A stretch of DNA of 64,000 nt from CAWJLE01 sp963843645 (GTDB lineage: Bacteria > Chloroflexota > Anaerolineae > DAOTYC01), in assembly GCA_963843645.1 (NCBI GenBank), contig CAWJLE010000002.1, forward strand, positions 1 to 64,000, given 5' to 3'. The position numbers were made by a program, and so were the translations under genes. This document shows, one piece after another, positions 1-8,950 of the stretch; the first letter of the stretch is position 1; every line of letters starts with the position of its first letter. Below the pieces are notes generated by a model, which ran no database searches, had not been told where the DNA came from, and saw nothing but the letters and a program-made list of their open reading frames with translations.

Positions 1-180
1 AAGATGGACAGGATATAGACAACCACGGGGCAGTCCTTCAGACGAGTCCCAAGCGTCATCTCTTTTTATCCTGTCCATCCTGTGTATCCTGTTAGAATCC
101 GACCTTGGCCGAGAGGAGTCGGCCCGTCCGGAGCTGATGCGGTGCCGGCCGATGCACCGCGGCGCCCTGAGGATCAACCC
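1..180. repeat. Left copy of a duplicated block (matches about 3386-3565)
   Basis: This stretch closely matches 3386-3565. It includes the dyad built on TATCCTGTCCATCCTG and the following GAATCCGACCTTGGCCGAG segment. In the right copy the match runs straight into the wtpC 3' end. Here the match is interrupted at the GAGGATCAACCC motif by about 415 bp (181-595) and then resumes at 596. Confidence 0.7.
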
Positions 181-355
181 CCAGGCTGGCGAGCTCAAGC
201 CTGCTGAAGCCGGCCAAAACCTAAAGCGTCGCCGACGAGCCTGCTTATGCGAGTTGAACAGAAATAACGCAGAAGTCCGCTATGCGGGTTCCCTGTCAGG
301 CAAGGCGCAATGTGGCGTACGAGCGACTGCTGTACACTGGTCGGTTTGGCGGCAC

Positions 356-478
356 GCCCGGCGATGAAGTTCGCCGGGCTATGTCCTGGCGTCCGATGAA
401 TGGGAACTCGGAGCAGCCAGAAGTCCGATTCATCGGACGCCGTCGTGTAGCCCGACGACACGTTCCGTCGCCGGGCGG
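356..478. repeat. Nested inverted repeats inside the 181-595 insertion
   Basis: CGTCCGATGAAT (390-401) is matched by ATTCATCGGACG (428-439). Outer GCCCGGCGA/TCGCCGGGC-type arms lie on both sides. The interval 181-595 has no convincing gene. It is bounded by similar GAGGATCAACCC sequences, as expected for an inserted repeat unit. Confidence 0.5.
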
Positions 479-595
479 GCGCCTTCGGGCTGCACCCTGG
501 TCGGGATGAACTCGGGCCAGCACGACTGCATACTCCCGCCTTATTTTGGAAAACTGCTTCAGCGGGTTTCCGCCTGTAAGTGAGGGGATCAACCC

Positions 596-890
596 TCAGG
601 TCCCTGACGTCCCTTCCGGCACGAGGATCAGGTCGGCGGGCTCGATGTCGGCCAGCACCCGGTCGCCGGCGGCCGGACGGAGTCGCTGATACTCGCGGCG
701 TGAGAGCACGGCGCTGAACGTGCGGCCGCCCGCCAGGTCCACCCGAAACAGCGAGCCGAGCGGCACGACAGCCTCCACGGTGGCGGGAACAGCGAGCCGT
801 GAATCGGCGGAGTTCGGCCGTCCGGCCCTTCCAGGCGGACGTCCTCGGGCCGAGAGGCCAGCCGCGCGGCATCGACTGGCACGCTGACGA
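596..890 (-). pseudogene. Fragment of the 3' end of an ABC ATPase gene (wtpC-like TOBE region)
   Basis: The translation of this strand reproduces the C-terminal region of the intact ATPase at 3570-4646, including FRVDLAGG, SRREYQRLRPAAGDRVL and ADLILVPEGT. The match starts near the segment equivalent to RPEDVRLEGPDGRTPP. It has at least one frameshift around 790-800, where the reading frame of the upstream half differs from that of the downstream half. There is no ATPase domain and no start. It is a non-functional duplicate fragment lying directly against the truncated gene at 931-1140. That arrangement points to recombination between repeats. Confidence 0.75.
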
Positions 891-930
891 CCGAGGCCCA
901 GCTTCTCGTCGCCGACATGGGACAGCGAAA

Positions 931-1140
931 TTACCCGGACCATTCACAATCCCCGGCGTTCTGCAGGCGCCAGGTCTTGTCGAAGGTCTGTCCCGGGCTG
1001 AAGTGCGTATCGTCGGGGACGGTGACGTCGGCGACGAACGACATGCCGGGCGTGCACGCGAGGCCGACACCCGGCGGCTGGACGAAATACGCCGCCACCA
1101 GAGCGATGGTGAGGATGAGGTAAGCGCCCTCGCTGTTCAC
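931..1140 (-). pseudogene. Truncated secreted NBR1-Ig-like domain protein
   Basis: The 69-residue product starts at a GTG preceded by a good ribosome site (AAAGGGGGTGG). It has a hydrophobic N-terminal segment (LILTIALVAAYFV) followed by FSPGQTFDKTWRLQNAGDCEW, which is the beginning of an NBR1-type Ig-like domain; the FxKTWxLxNxGxCxW pattern is characteristic. The domain normally runs about 100 residues. Here a stop follows immediately, and the sequence switches to the wtpC-like fragment. The 5' end and translation signals look intact, so the 3' part was probably lost by rearrangement. Confidence 0.6.
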
Positions 1141-1495
1141 GATCCACCCCCTTTGAGCGGAGCCTTGCCGTCGGCCACGGTCTTCACTTGACAGAAAGCT
1201 CTTCAGGATTATATCATCGATTTCGCAAATGCAAAATTTGCAGACATCTCATGATACCGTGGAGGGCGTCTCGCGACGATTCATGCGGGTGGCGGCTGCT
1301 CCCGAAATTTGGGATGCGTTCCTCGACCCCCCGCAACTCGACAGAAGGAGTCGGTCATCGTGGATCTTGCGCTAACCCGTACGTCTCTGCTGCCCATTTT
1401 TTCGCGCGCGAATTTGTTGTCCCTCAGGTGGAATCGGCGCGTCCTCCACGCCGACGCATTTCGATGGGTGGTGGGCGACCCCCAAGGAGGTCACG
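1141..1495. other. Intergenic region with divergent translation signals
   Basis: No gene is seen. The left edge holds the ribosome site of the minus-strand gene ending at 931. The right edge holds AAGGAGG ahead of the GTG at 1496. A short dyad in the AT-rich part (GCAAATGCAAAATTTGC, about 1227) lies in the likely promoter area. Confidence 0.4.
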
Positions 1496-3277
1496 GTGAC
1501 AGCACCGAAACGGACTCTGCGGACGCTGACCCTTCTCGTGATTGCGGCACTGTTCCTGGGCACGGCGGCATCCGTTGGCGCGCTCCCGCTCACGCAGGCC
1601 GGCACGCGGACGCTTCGCAAGCCGGCGTGGGGGCTGGCGCTGAGATATCCGGCCGGCTGGCTGGTCAGCGACCAGGCCGACAGCGTGTCGATCCTGTACA
1701 GCGACGACTCTGGCGGAGTGGGTGTGTTCGTGCTCGCCCGCGACTCGGCCTACACCGACCCGCAAGGGGACCTCACGGGCTGCTGGCTGACGCGCTCGGC
1801 AAGGTCGGGGCCGCAGCGGATGACGTGACTCTCCAGGAGACCGAACCGCGATCCATTGCCGGCGTCGATGCGCGCGCCGCATCTCTGGCCGCGATCGACG
1901 CGGCCAGCGGGCTTGAGATGGAGGGCGACCTCTACCAGGTGATCAGGGGCGGCGCGGGCTACATGCTGGTTATCGCGGCGTCCGCCGACTCGTCGGGAGA
2001 GCCTGCAGCCGGCGCTGGACGCGATCGTGGACAGCCTGAGGCTTGCCGGCGCGGCGGCACCGACGGCGACTCCGACGGCCCCCAAACCGGCGCACCGGCG
2101 CGCGACCCCCGTCGTACGGCCCCCAACCGCAACCCGACCGGCGCCGCCACCGGCCCCAGCAGCCACGGCCACCGCGACTGAGGTGGTCGAGCCCACGGAC
2201 ACGGCTACAGCCGCCGCCCTGCCGGTCGCCCCCGAGACGCCGACGATGGAGGCTACCACCCCGCCCGTCTCCGCCGTGACCGCCGGTGCGATCGAGACCG
2301 TAACCGTGATGTCGCCGCCGGCCGCGTTCGAGATCACGCTACCTGCCGCTCGCCAATGGAAATCGACGGCGGCCGTCTACAAAGTCTCTGGGGGCCACTG
2401 CCGTGCGCCGGACGCGGTCGATCCGGGCCGGTGTGAGTCCTGGGACGTGTATTTCGCGGACGATTCAACCTCGCCCAGCGAGACCCAACTCGTGGTGTCG
2501 GTGTGGAACGGGCAGGCGCGCAACGAGCAGACGCGAACGCGCAGCAGCGACCAATGGGTGGAAGGCCTGGGCGCCAACCAGTGGCAATGGCTGGACGGAG
2601 AGCAGGCGCTGCAGGCGGCCGTGGCGAGGCGCCGGCGACTTCGCGTCGAAGGTCGGAGCAGTCCGCCTCAACGCCCTGAGCCTCGAGCGGCAGCGCGACC
2701 GGACCGCGTCGGTCTGGCGCGTGGTTCTGGAAGGGCAGCCGAAGTTCGGGGACCGCGTCGATTGGGAAGCCGACCTCGACGCGGCCACGGGGAAGCCGGA
2801 CCATTCGCTGAAGGTTCCGACGCCCGCAGGCCCCGGCGGCGCGTCTGCCGCGGAGGCCGTCGAGCTCGTGAAGCGGGTGGCGGAATGGAAGGACGGCTTC
2901 CTGCTCTCGCAGCTGACCGGCACGGGTTACTCGAACGAGACCGGCTACGCGACAGGCCGTCCCGGCAAATGGACCCTGTATTTCCTTACCTCTGACGTGA
3001 CCGCCGACAACTTCGTCGTCAATGGGCGGACGGCGCAGTTCGGCGCGCTGGAGCTGCGCGTGCCGGGCGTGGAGAACCCGCTCAAGCAAGGATGGCCGGA
3101 CAGCACCGAAATCTGGGCAAGCTCAGTGCGAGCCCCAAATACGCGTCGTTCGCGAAGCTCTACCCCAACCATCGCGTCGAGTGGAAGCTCGTCGGCTACA
3201 CCTGGAAGTCGTATCTGTGGGAGGTCCGCCTGCAAGGGGACGGCGCCGCCCTCACGTGGACCGTCGGCGCGAAGTAG
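1496..3277 (+). pseudogene. Frameshifted exported protein of unknown function
   Basis: It starts at GTG 1496 after AAGGAGG, with a clear signal peptide (LRTLTLLVIAALFLGTAASV). The protein can be followed across four frame changes: about 1815 (one base missing), about 2005 (one extra), about 2625 (one extra) and about 3120 (one missing), to a TAG at 3277. Correcting them gives roughly 590 residues. These are an N-terminal domain with AWGLALRYPAGWLV, as in proteins that handle stress-response-type beta domains, a long Ala/Pro/Thr-rich linker (about 185-265), and a C-terminal globular region. I recognise no family. Because the indels are all single bases, sequencing error is as likely as real decay. 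Confidence 0.6.
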
Positions 3278-3373
3278 CGGCGGTGCGCGGGACGCAGCCC
3301 GATCGGGAGGCCCGCGCACGGCTGCACCCGCGCCGCCTGTGATGGACCTGCCCTTGATGACGTTCTTATCAAA

Positions 3374-3476
3374 CAGGATACACAGGATGGACAGGATAAA
3401 GACAACCACGGGTCAGTCCTTCAGACGAGTCCAAGCGTAGTTGTCTTTATCCTGTCCATCCTGTGTATCCTGTTAG
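3374..3476. repeat. Hairpin repeat of the CAGGATGGACAGGATA family
   Basis: AACAGGATACACAGGATGGACAGG on the left is the reverse complement of the CCTGTCCATCCTGTGTATCCTG stretch near 3450. The loop is about 50 nt. Related copies lie at 1-100, 43640-43672, 43945-43975 and 50372-50530. It sits just downstream of wtpC and may act as a transcript-end structure. Confidence 0.75.
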
Positions 3477-3569
3477 AATCCGACCTTGGCCGAGAGGAGT
3501 CGGCCGGTCCGAGCTGATGCGGTCCTGGTCGCAGCGCCGCGGCGACCTGAGGATCATTCCTCAGGTCCC

Positions 3570-4646
3570 TCACGTCCCCTCGGGCACGAGGATCAGGTCG
3601 GCGGGCTCGATGTGAGCCAGCACCCGGTCGCCGGCGGCCGGGCGGAGCCGCTGATACTCGCGGCGCGACAGCATGGCGCTGAACGTGGGGCCGCCCGCCA
3701 GGTCCACCCGAAACAGCGAGCCGAGCGGCACGACAGCTTCCACGGTGGCGGGGACGGCGCCGTCGATGGGCGGAGTTCGGCCGTCCGGCCCTTCCAGGCG
3801 GACGTCCTCGGGCCGAAAGGCCAGCCGCGCGGGTTCGAGGCTGCCCGCTGTGATCGCGCCGTTGACCGCCGCGTCCCACGCGCCGCCGCCGACGTGGACC
3901 CGTGCCCGGCCCGCGCCGTTCGGCTGGACGCGGTCGGGGCGCAGCACCTGCATGCCCAGGAATCGGGCCACCCACGCGTTGGCCGGATGGTCGAACACCT
4001 CCTGGACGTCGCCGGCCTGCTGGATGACGCCGTCGCGAATGACCGCCACGACGTCGGCCAGCACCTGCGCCTCGAGCCGGTCGTGGGTGACGTACAGGCT
4101 GCTGGCTTTCAGCGAGCGCAGCAACCGGCGGAGGTCCTCCCGGAGCTGCTCGCGCATGGCGGCATCGAGGGCCGAGAGCGGCTCGTCGAACAGGAACAGC
4201 CGCGGCTCGATGGCCAGGGCGCGCGCCAGGGCCACGCGCTGCTTCTCTCCGCCGCTGAGGGTTTCCGGACGGCGCCCCATCAGGTGGCGCGCGTCGACCA
4301 GGTCCAGGACCTCGCGCACCCGCCGGTCCGCGCCGGGACCGCGCCGCCGCAGCCCGAAAGCGACGTTCTCCTCCACCGTCAGGTGCGGAAACAGCGCGTA
4401 ATCCTGAAACATGAAGCCCAGGCCCCGTTCCTCCGGCGGCAGCCGCGTGACGTCCCGGCCGCCCAGCTCGATGCGCCCGGCATCCGGAGCGTGGAATCCG
4501 GCCACAGTCTCCAGCAGCACCGACTTGCCGGCGCCGCTGGGCCCCAGCAGCACCAGCGTCTGGCCCTGCTCGGCGGACAGGGAGATGCCCCGCAGCCGAA
4601 ACTGAGCGAACGTCACGGATAGGTCGTGCATGGCGAAGTAGCTCAC
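3570..4646 (-). CDS. wtpC: Tungstate/molybdate ABC transporter ATP-binding protein
   Basis: This is the energising subunit of the WtpABC importer and acts on the cytoplasmic face. With the GTG start at 4646 it has 358 residues. Walker A GPSGAGKS is at about 35-42, the Q-loop at FMFQDYALFP (about 79-88), signature LSGGEKQR at 130-137, and Walker B FLFDEP at about 151-156. A C-terminal TOBE-like domain (about 285-355) is usual for the ModC/WtpC/PotA type. The GTG overlaps the wtpB stop (GTGA) and has GGAGG upstream, so translation is probably coupled. An ATG at 4631 is an alternative start. Substrate is inferred from the neighbouring WtpA-like protein. Confidence 0.88.
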   Translation of the reverse strand: MSYFAMHDLSVTFAQFRLRGISLSAEQGQTLVLLGPSGAGKSVLLETVAGFHAPDAGRIELGGRDVTRLPPEERGLGFMFQDYALFPHLTVEENVAFGLRRRGPGADRRVREVLDLVDARHLMGRRPETLSGGEKQRVALARALAIEPRLFLFDEPLSALDAAMREQLREDLRRLLRSLKASSLYVTHDRLEAQVLADVVAVIRDGVIQQAGDVQEVFDHPANAWVARFLGMQVLRPDRVQPNGAGRARVHVGGGAWDAAVNGAITAGSLEPARLAFRPEDVRLEGPDGRTPPIDGAVPATVEAVVPLGSLFRVDLAGGPTFSAMLSRREYQRLRPAAGDRVLAHIEPADLILVPEGT

Positions 4647-5491
4647 GTTCGGCCGGACCTCCACGTGACGTCGATCAGGGACCGCATCACCAGGAACGTG
4701 GACAGGGTCACGATCAGCAGCAGCACCGACATCGCCGAGGACTCGACCAGGCCGGTCTGCAGGTAGAGGTCGTAGATCTTGACCGGCGCGGTCATGGGGT
4801 AGTAGGCCAGCACCATCACCGAGCCGATCTCGCTGATCGACCGCGCGTACGTCAGGACCACGCCGGTCAGGATGCCGCGCCAGGCCAGCGGAAGATCGAC
4901 CCGGGTGAACACCTCGATGGGCGGCGCCCCCAGCGTGCGCGCCACCTTCTCCAGGCGCGGATCGATTGATTCGAACCCCAGCCGCGCGGAGTTGACCATG
5001 AACGGCACGCTGACGAACAGCATGGCCACGACGATGCCGGCCTCCGTGCCCCAAAACTGCAGTCCGAGAGGATCGGTCAGCGCGCCGACCAATCCCCTCC
5101 GGCTGAAGATGAAGAGCAGGGCGATCCCGGCGACGGTGTGCGGCACCGCCAGCGGCAGGTCGACCAGCGCGCCGACCACGCGGCTGAACCGGGTGCTGCC
5201 GTGGGCCAGGAAGAAGGCCAGCGGCGTGCCCAGGGCGGCCGCCACCAGCGCCGTCAGCCCGGCCGACCACACGCTCCGCCAGATGGCGGCCCGCACGTCG
5301 GCCATGGCCGCGACCGCGCTCATGGTCTGCCAGGTCTGGGCCGCGCTCATGCGTACCAGCGGCAAGAGGATGAAGGCCAGGAGCAGACCGCTGGGGAACC
5401 ACAGCAGCGCGAAGGCGAGCCGCGACGCCGAGCGCGAAGCCGCGCCCGGGCCGCGGCCCGCCTGTTCCACCGTGGCTATGCGCCCGGCCAC
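4643..5491 (-). CDS. wtpB: Tungstate/molybdate ABC transporter permease
   Basis: The 282-residue membrane protein has about six hydrophobic segments. The BPD_transp_1 (EAA) loop is recognisable around GAPPIEVFTRVDLPLAWRG, preceding the last segments, and it docks on the ATPase. A central LPLAVPHTVAGIALL segment is typical of molybdate, tungstate and sulfate permeases. The start overlaps the end of wtpA by 16 bases and the stop overlaps the start of wtpC, so the three genes form a tight operon transcribed leftwards. CysT/ModB is the alternative label; WtpB is preferred because of the binding protein. Confidence 0.87.
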   Translation of the reverse strand: MAGRIATVEQAGRGPGAASRSASRLAFALLWFPSGLLLAFILLPLVRMSAAQTWQTMSAVAAMADVRAAIWRSVWSAGLTALVAAALGTPLAFFLAHGSTRFSRVVGALVDLPLAVPHTVAGIALLFIFSRRGLVGALTDPLGLQFWGTEAGIVVAMLFVSVPFMVNSARLGFESIDPRLEKVARTLGAPPIEVFTRVDLPLAWRGILTGVVLTYARSISEIGSVMVLAYYPMTAPVKIYDLYLQTGLVESSAMSVLLLIVTLSTFLVMRSLIDVTWRSGRT

Positions 5492-6471
5492 GGCTTGACC
5501 AGCGACTGGAGCCCCGCCGGCGCGTGGTCCTGGCCCGCGACGATCGGCGGATTAATGACGACGAAACCGGCCTGCTTCATGATCGCCTGGCCCTGCGGTC
5601 CGAGCAGGAACTTCACCCACTGCAGCGCCTGATCCGGGTGCGGCGCATCGAGCGGGATGGTCACCGCGTAGATGATCGGCTTTGCCGGGAGGTCGCCGTT
5701 CGCGGTGTGCACCGTCACCTTCGCGTAATCTGCTGCCATAGACGCGTCGCTCAGATCGATCTGCGGCGGCAGCTGCAGGTACTTGAAGTTGTGCTGGATG
5801 GCGTCGGAGCGGTAGATCGCCAGGTAGTCGATCTGCCCGGCTTCCAGCGCGCCGATCAGCTCCGTCTCGGTGTCGCGGATGTTCGTCTGCGGCGAGTTCT
5901 TCAGGATGGCCGCCGCCAGTCCGGGCTGCTTGTAGTAGGCCTCGGCCAGTGAGAGCATCTGCAGCGTCTGGTAGCCGGACGGGTCGGTATCGGGATTGGA
6001 GCGACCGATCTGGACGCCCGGCTGGGCCAGGATCTTGTACCAGTTGTCGGCGTTGATGTTGGCGGCTCCCTTGCTCTTGTCGGTGTATACGAAAGTGATT
6101 GCGTTGGCGACGAAGCCGACGTACCAGTTGGCGTCGGCCTTGCTGCCCCCGTGGCTGTAGAGCTGCTGCGGGATGACGTTGTAATCGGCCACGCCGAGCA
6201 CGTCCGCTGGCTGGTGGAGCTGCGTGATCTGCTTGGCCATCTTCACGCTGCCGCCGAACTGGGCCTGCACCGTGAGGTTCGGATTCGCCTTCTGGAAGGC
6301 TTCGTTAACGTTTTTGAAGGGCACGGCCAGGGTGCCGGCCGCATACTCGGTGAGTGTGACGTTTGCGTTGGGGAGAGTCCCCGTCTGCGCCCACGCCACG
6401 GGTCCGGTGAAGCGAACCAACGCCACCAGGGCTGCTATCACTGCAACGCTGATGAGCAAGTAGTCTTTCAT
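5476..6471 (-). CDS. wtpA: Tungstate/molybdate-binding protein (WtpA type)
   Basis: The 331-residue exported solute-binding protein has an N-terminal hydrophobic signal (residues about 5-28) ending near AWAQ. Family hallmarks are YAAGTLAVPF, the GGSVKMAKQI helix, PADVLGVADYNVIP, and SNPDTDPSGYQ, which are the oxyanion-binding signatures of archaeal ModA/WtpA proteins. It should capture tungstate or molybdate outside the membrane and deliver it to WtpB. It is first in the operon. The start at 6471 is preceded by GGAGGTAAC. No molybdenum-cofactor riboswitch was recognised upstream. Confidence 0.9.
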   Translation of the reverse strand: MKDYLLISVAVIAALVALVRFTGPVAWAQTGTLPNANVTLTEYAAGTLAVPFKNVNEAFQKANPNLTVQAQFGGSVKMAKQITQLHQPADVLGVADYNVIPQQLYSHGGSKADANWYVGFVANAITFVYTDKSKGAANINADNWYKILAQPGVQIGRSNPDTDPSGYQTLQMLSLAEAYYKQPGLAAAILKNSPQTNIRDTETELIGALEAGQIDYLAIYRSDAIQHNFKYLQLPPQIDLSDASMAADYAKVTVHTANGDLPAKPIIYAVTIPLDAPHPDQALQWVKFLLGPQGQAIMKQAGFVVINPPIVAGQDHAPAGLQSLVKPWPGA

Positions 6472-6587
6472 GATCGTTGTTACCTCCAGTGTTTTTCAAA
6501 ATCCTGACGACCGAGTCTCGGCAGCCGCCGAAACTCACCACCAAAGTACTCGTTCTAGCACAGGAAGTCAATGAGATTCCGCAGTCG

Positions 6588-6675
6588 CGGAGGCTATGGC
6601 ATCAAAATTGTCGCACCCGTCCCGGCGATTTCAATCGCCGGGGCGGGTGCGACAATTTTGATGCCATAGCCTCCG
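6588..6675. repeat. Long hairpin repeat, 43-nt arms (GCGATT family)
   Basis: CGGAGGCTATGGCATCAAAA at the left edge is repeated as its reverse complement at the right edge. The arms are 43 nt with one mismatch and are centred on GCGATTTCAATCGC. It is followed by CGCCTTTTTCCCCCTGGACG, which recurs after the hairpin at 8608-8843. Confidence 0.9.
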
Positions 6676-6699
6676 CCTTTTTCCCCCTGGACGCAGGGC

Positions 6700-7188
6700 G
6701 AATGGTCTAGAGGGAGGGTAGACGCTAGACGTCGGAGTTGGCGCAAATGAAGGGGATGGGGTACAGTTCGGCTGTAGAGGTGTCTCGATAGACGTTGCAC
6801 ATTAACAGGCGAATAGCGTTGGTAAGCCGCCAGGGCATGGTTAGGAAGGTGACGGCGACGACCCATGTAATGCAATTTGGGCACATAGTGACCCACAGGG
6901 CGAATGTTGGGCGTCGCCAACCCGGGAGTTAAGACTCCAGACCACTACTAAAGACCATTAGGGCATACTGTGACCCTTGTACGTACGCTGTGGGGGTTGG
7001 CGGGTTGCCGTCATTCCAAGCCTTCGGCTCTTCTCACGGCAAAACGGGTGGTAAGCGCTGGACAGGTGAACTGGGGCACGGGCCAGACAAGCCTTACGAT
7101 AAACCATTGTGTGCGTGACTGAACGACCACTGTATGTATTCTAGGCTGTCTGGCCACGGCCCCAGCCCAGAATAGCTGAGGAGAGAAG
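6700..7188 (+). other. Non-coding leader of the first IS110 element (candidate bridge RNA region)
   Basis: No gene is supported in this stretch. In IS110-group elements the non-coding end upstream of the recombinase encodes the bridge (seek) RNA that pairs with donor and target DNA. By position this leader is the candidate. It is unrelated in sequence to the leader of the three other IS110 copies in the window. No structure was resolved by eye. Confidence 0.4.
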
Positions 7189-8571
7189 ATGACCATGACC
7201 CTGTTGGCGGAGTTGAGTCCGGCGTGGCCGGTGCGCTACTATGTGGGCCTTGATGTGGGCTACCGCGAGCATGTGGTGGTGGCGATCAGCTTGCAGACGT
7301 TTGTGCGGGGCGATGAGCGGTGGCAGCGGGCGCGCTGTCTGCACTTTGCGAGCACGCGCGCGGGTCTGCGCCAGTTGCAGCAGTATCTGGACCGGTGTAG
7401 CCCCGATCCGAGGGCCTTTCTGGGTCTGTGTGAGCCGACTGGGGGGTACTACGGGGCGAGCGTGAGCCAATATCTGTTGGATGGGGGGTATCGTCTGCTG
7501 CTGGTGGATAACGGTGCGACGCGCCATATGCGGGAAAAGATCTTTGGGGCCTTGCCCAAAACGGATGACATGGATGCCCGGGTGATGGCCCGCATGGGCT
7601 ACCTGCACGAAATGGTGGGCGAGGAGTTCAGCCTGCAGCCGCTGGGTTTGCCCGCGGCAGACGAGATGGAGCTGGTGGCGCTGTGCCGCACGAACTGGAA
7701 ACTGAACGTCATGGTCTGTCGTTTGCGTAACCAGTTCGGTCAGTTGGTGGCCATGATCTTTCCCGAGCTGAAGGTGTTCTTTACCAGCAGCGTGACCACT
7801 GTCGCGCCGGTCAGCCTGGTGCGGGCATATCCTAGCCCCGGCGAGTTGGCGGGCACACCAGCGGCCGAGGTGGCCGCGGTCTTGCGACGGGCGGGGGCGT
7901 ATGAGCATGCACTGCGCGTGGACGAGTTGCAGGCTCTGGCCGCCGACAGTTCGGGACTCTTACCGGATCCGGGGCGGGCCTGGCGCCTGGCGTGGCTGAC
8001 CGATCTGTTGCAGCACTGCTTCGTCGCGCAGGCCAGCCTGGACAAACGGCTGGCGGAGTTGGTCGTTCACCGTGACGATTACCGGCTGTTGGCGTCCCTG
8101 CCCTATGGGGGCATCGCCGCTCTGGGGGTGATCCTGGCCGTGACGCGGGACGTCGTGCGCTTCTCGAACTATCGCCAGTACGTGGCTTACACCGGCTACT
8201 TTGCCGGCCTGGAGAAGTCGCAAACCATTGATCACACCCGGATGTCCAAGCGGGGCAACCGGGACCTGAAACGCGCGCTATTCCAGATTGCCGCGCCGTT
8301 GGTCTGGTTCGATCCGCGCGGCAACCCGTACAAGGCGCTGTATGAGCGCAAGAAGGCCGACGGGCGGCCCTGGTACAAAGCGATGCCGTTCGCGTGTGCA
8401 GCGTTGGCGAGACACATCTACCACTGCCTCAAGTTCAAGGAACCCTATGACATCAACAAGGTGTTTCAGGGTTCCGCGCCTCGGGTTGCCTCAGAGCCGG
8501 CGCTATTGGACTTGCAGGCGGACCTCGAAGCTCGCTTCGAGGTCATGGATGCCCATTCCCTGGCAGATTGA
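7189..8571 (+). CDS. IS110-family transposase (DEDD recombinase)
   Basis: The 460-residue product has an N-terminal RuvC-like DEDD domain: D22 in GLDVG, the glutamate in CEPTGGYYG (about 88), and the aspartate pair in KTDDMDAR. The C-terminal Transposase_20 region includes SLPYGGIAALGVILA and GYFAGLEKSQTID, with the catalytic-serine segment near MSKRGNRDLKRALFQIA. It cuts and rejoins DNA guided by an RNA in IS110 elements. The start at ATG 7189 follows a GAGGAGAAG ribosome site. Intact, and distinct from the 457-residue transposases elsewhere in the window. Confidence 0.92.
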   Translation: MTMTLLAELSPAWPVRYYVGLDVGYREHVVVAISLQTFVRGDERWQRARCLHFASTRAGLRQLQQYLDRCSPDPRAFLGLCEPTGGYYGASVSQYLLDGGYRLLLVDNGATRHMREKIFGALPKTDDMDARVMARMGYLHEMVGEEFSLQPLGLPAADEMELVALCRTNWKLNVMVCRLRNQFGQLVAMIFPELKVFFTSSVTTVAPVSLVRAYPSPGELAGTPAAEVAAVLRRAGAYEHALRVDELQALAADSSGLLPDPGRAWRLAWLTDLLQHCFVAQASLDKRLAELVVHRDDYRLLASLPYGGIAALGVILAVTRDVVRFSNYRQYVAYTGYFAGLEKSQTIDHTRMSKRGNRDLKRALFQIAAPLVWFDPRGNPYKALYERKKADGRPWYKAMPFACAALARHIYHCLKFKEPYDINKVFQGSAPRVASEPALLDLQADLEARFEVMDAHSLAD

Positions 8572-8607
8572 TGCCCGTACCCTCTCTTACGTACCCTCTC
8601 TTACGTA

Positions 8608-8843
8608 TTGCATTTAAATTGCTGCGCCCGCCCTGGCGATTGGAAATCGCGGCTATGGGCGGCAAAGCCTGCCTTCGCAGGCTAACGACCACGACAAAAA
8701 TGGTTGGCATGGTCGTTTTGCTACCAAGGACCGCGTTTTCAAGCCGTATGCCCGCCGTTCTTAGCCTGCGAAGGCAGGCTTTGCCGCCCATAGCCGCGAT
8801 TTCCAATCGCCGGGACGAGCGCAACAATCGTAATGCAATCGCC
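8608..8843. repeat. Large inverted repeat (GCGATT family, with an internal REP-like segment)
   Basis: The left arm contains GGCGATTGGAAATCGCGGCT, ATGGGCGGCAAAGCCTGCCT and TCGCAGGCTAA. The right arm is the reverse complement of about 75 nt with scattered differences. The spacer is about 80 nt and has a weaker inner dyad. The same modules recur at 42078-42275 and 43690-43930. Confidence 0.85.
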
Positions 8844-8950
8844 TCGCCTTTTTCCCCCTGGACGCGGGCTACCCGGCGGTGTTAGAATACGTCCAGCGCG
8901 GACCGGGGAGGCGCCCGGCGCGCCGAATCCGCAAGTGCAGGAGAAGAACC

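Larger units (their letters stand above)
6676..8607 (+). mobile_element. IS110-family insertion sequence (460-aa transposase), ends not resolved
   Basis: The element is centred on the transposase gene at 7189-8571, with a long non-coding leader of about 480 nt and almost no 3' untranslated sequence, the layout of IS110-group elements. No terminal inverted repeats are seen, as expected for the family. The limits given are the two flanking hairpin repeats. A 14-15-bp tandem duplication (TACCCTCTCTTACG twice, about 8579-8607) lies between the transposase and the right hairpin and may mark the right end. Confidence 0.6.

Noticed and set aside
3570..5402. Single 610-residue fusion of permease region and ATPase on the minus strand
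   Set aside because: The upstream half is the out-of-frame reading of the permease gene. The ATPase has its own GTG start overlapping the permease stop and a ribosome site.
6594..6920. Minus-strand open frame over the hairpin and IS110 leader
   Set aside because: It reads through the 6588-6675 hairpin, has no ribosome site and no recognisable motif; more likely part of the IS110 leader.
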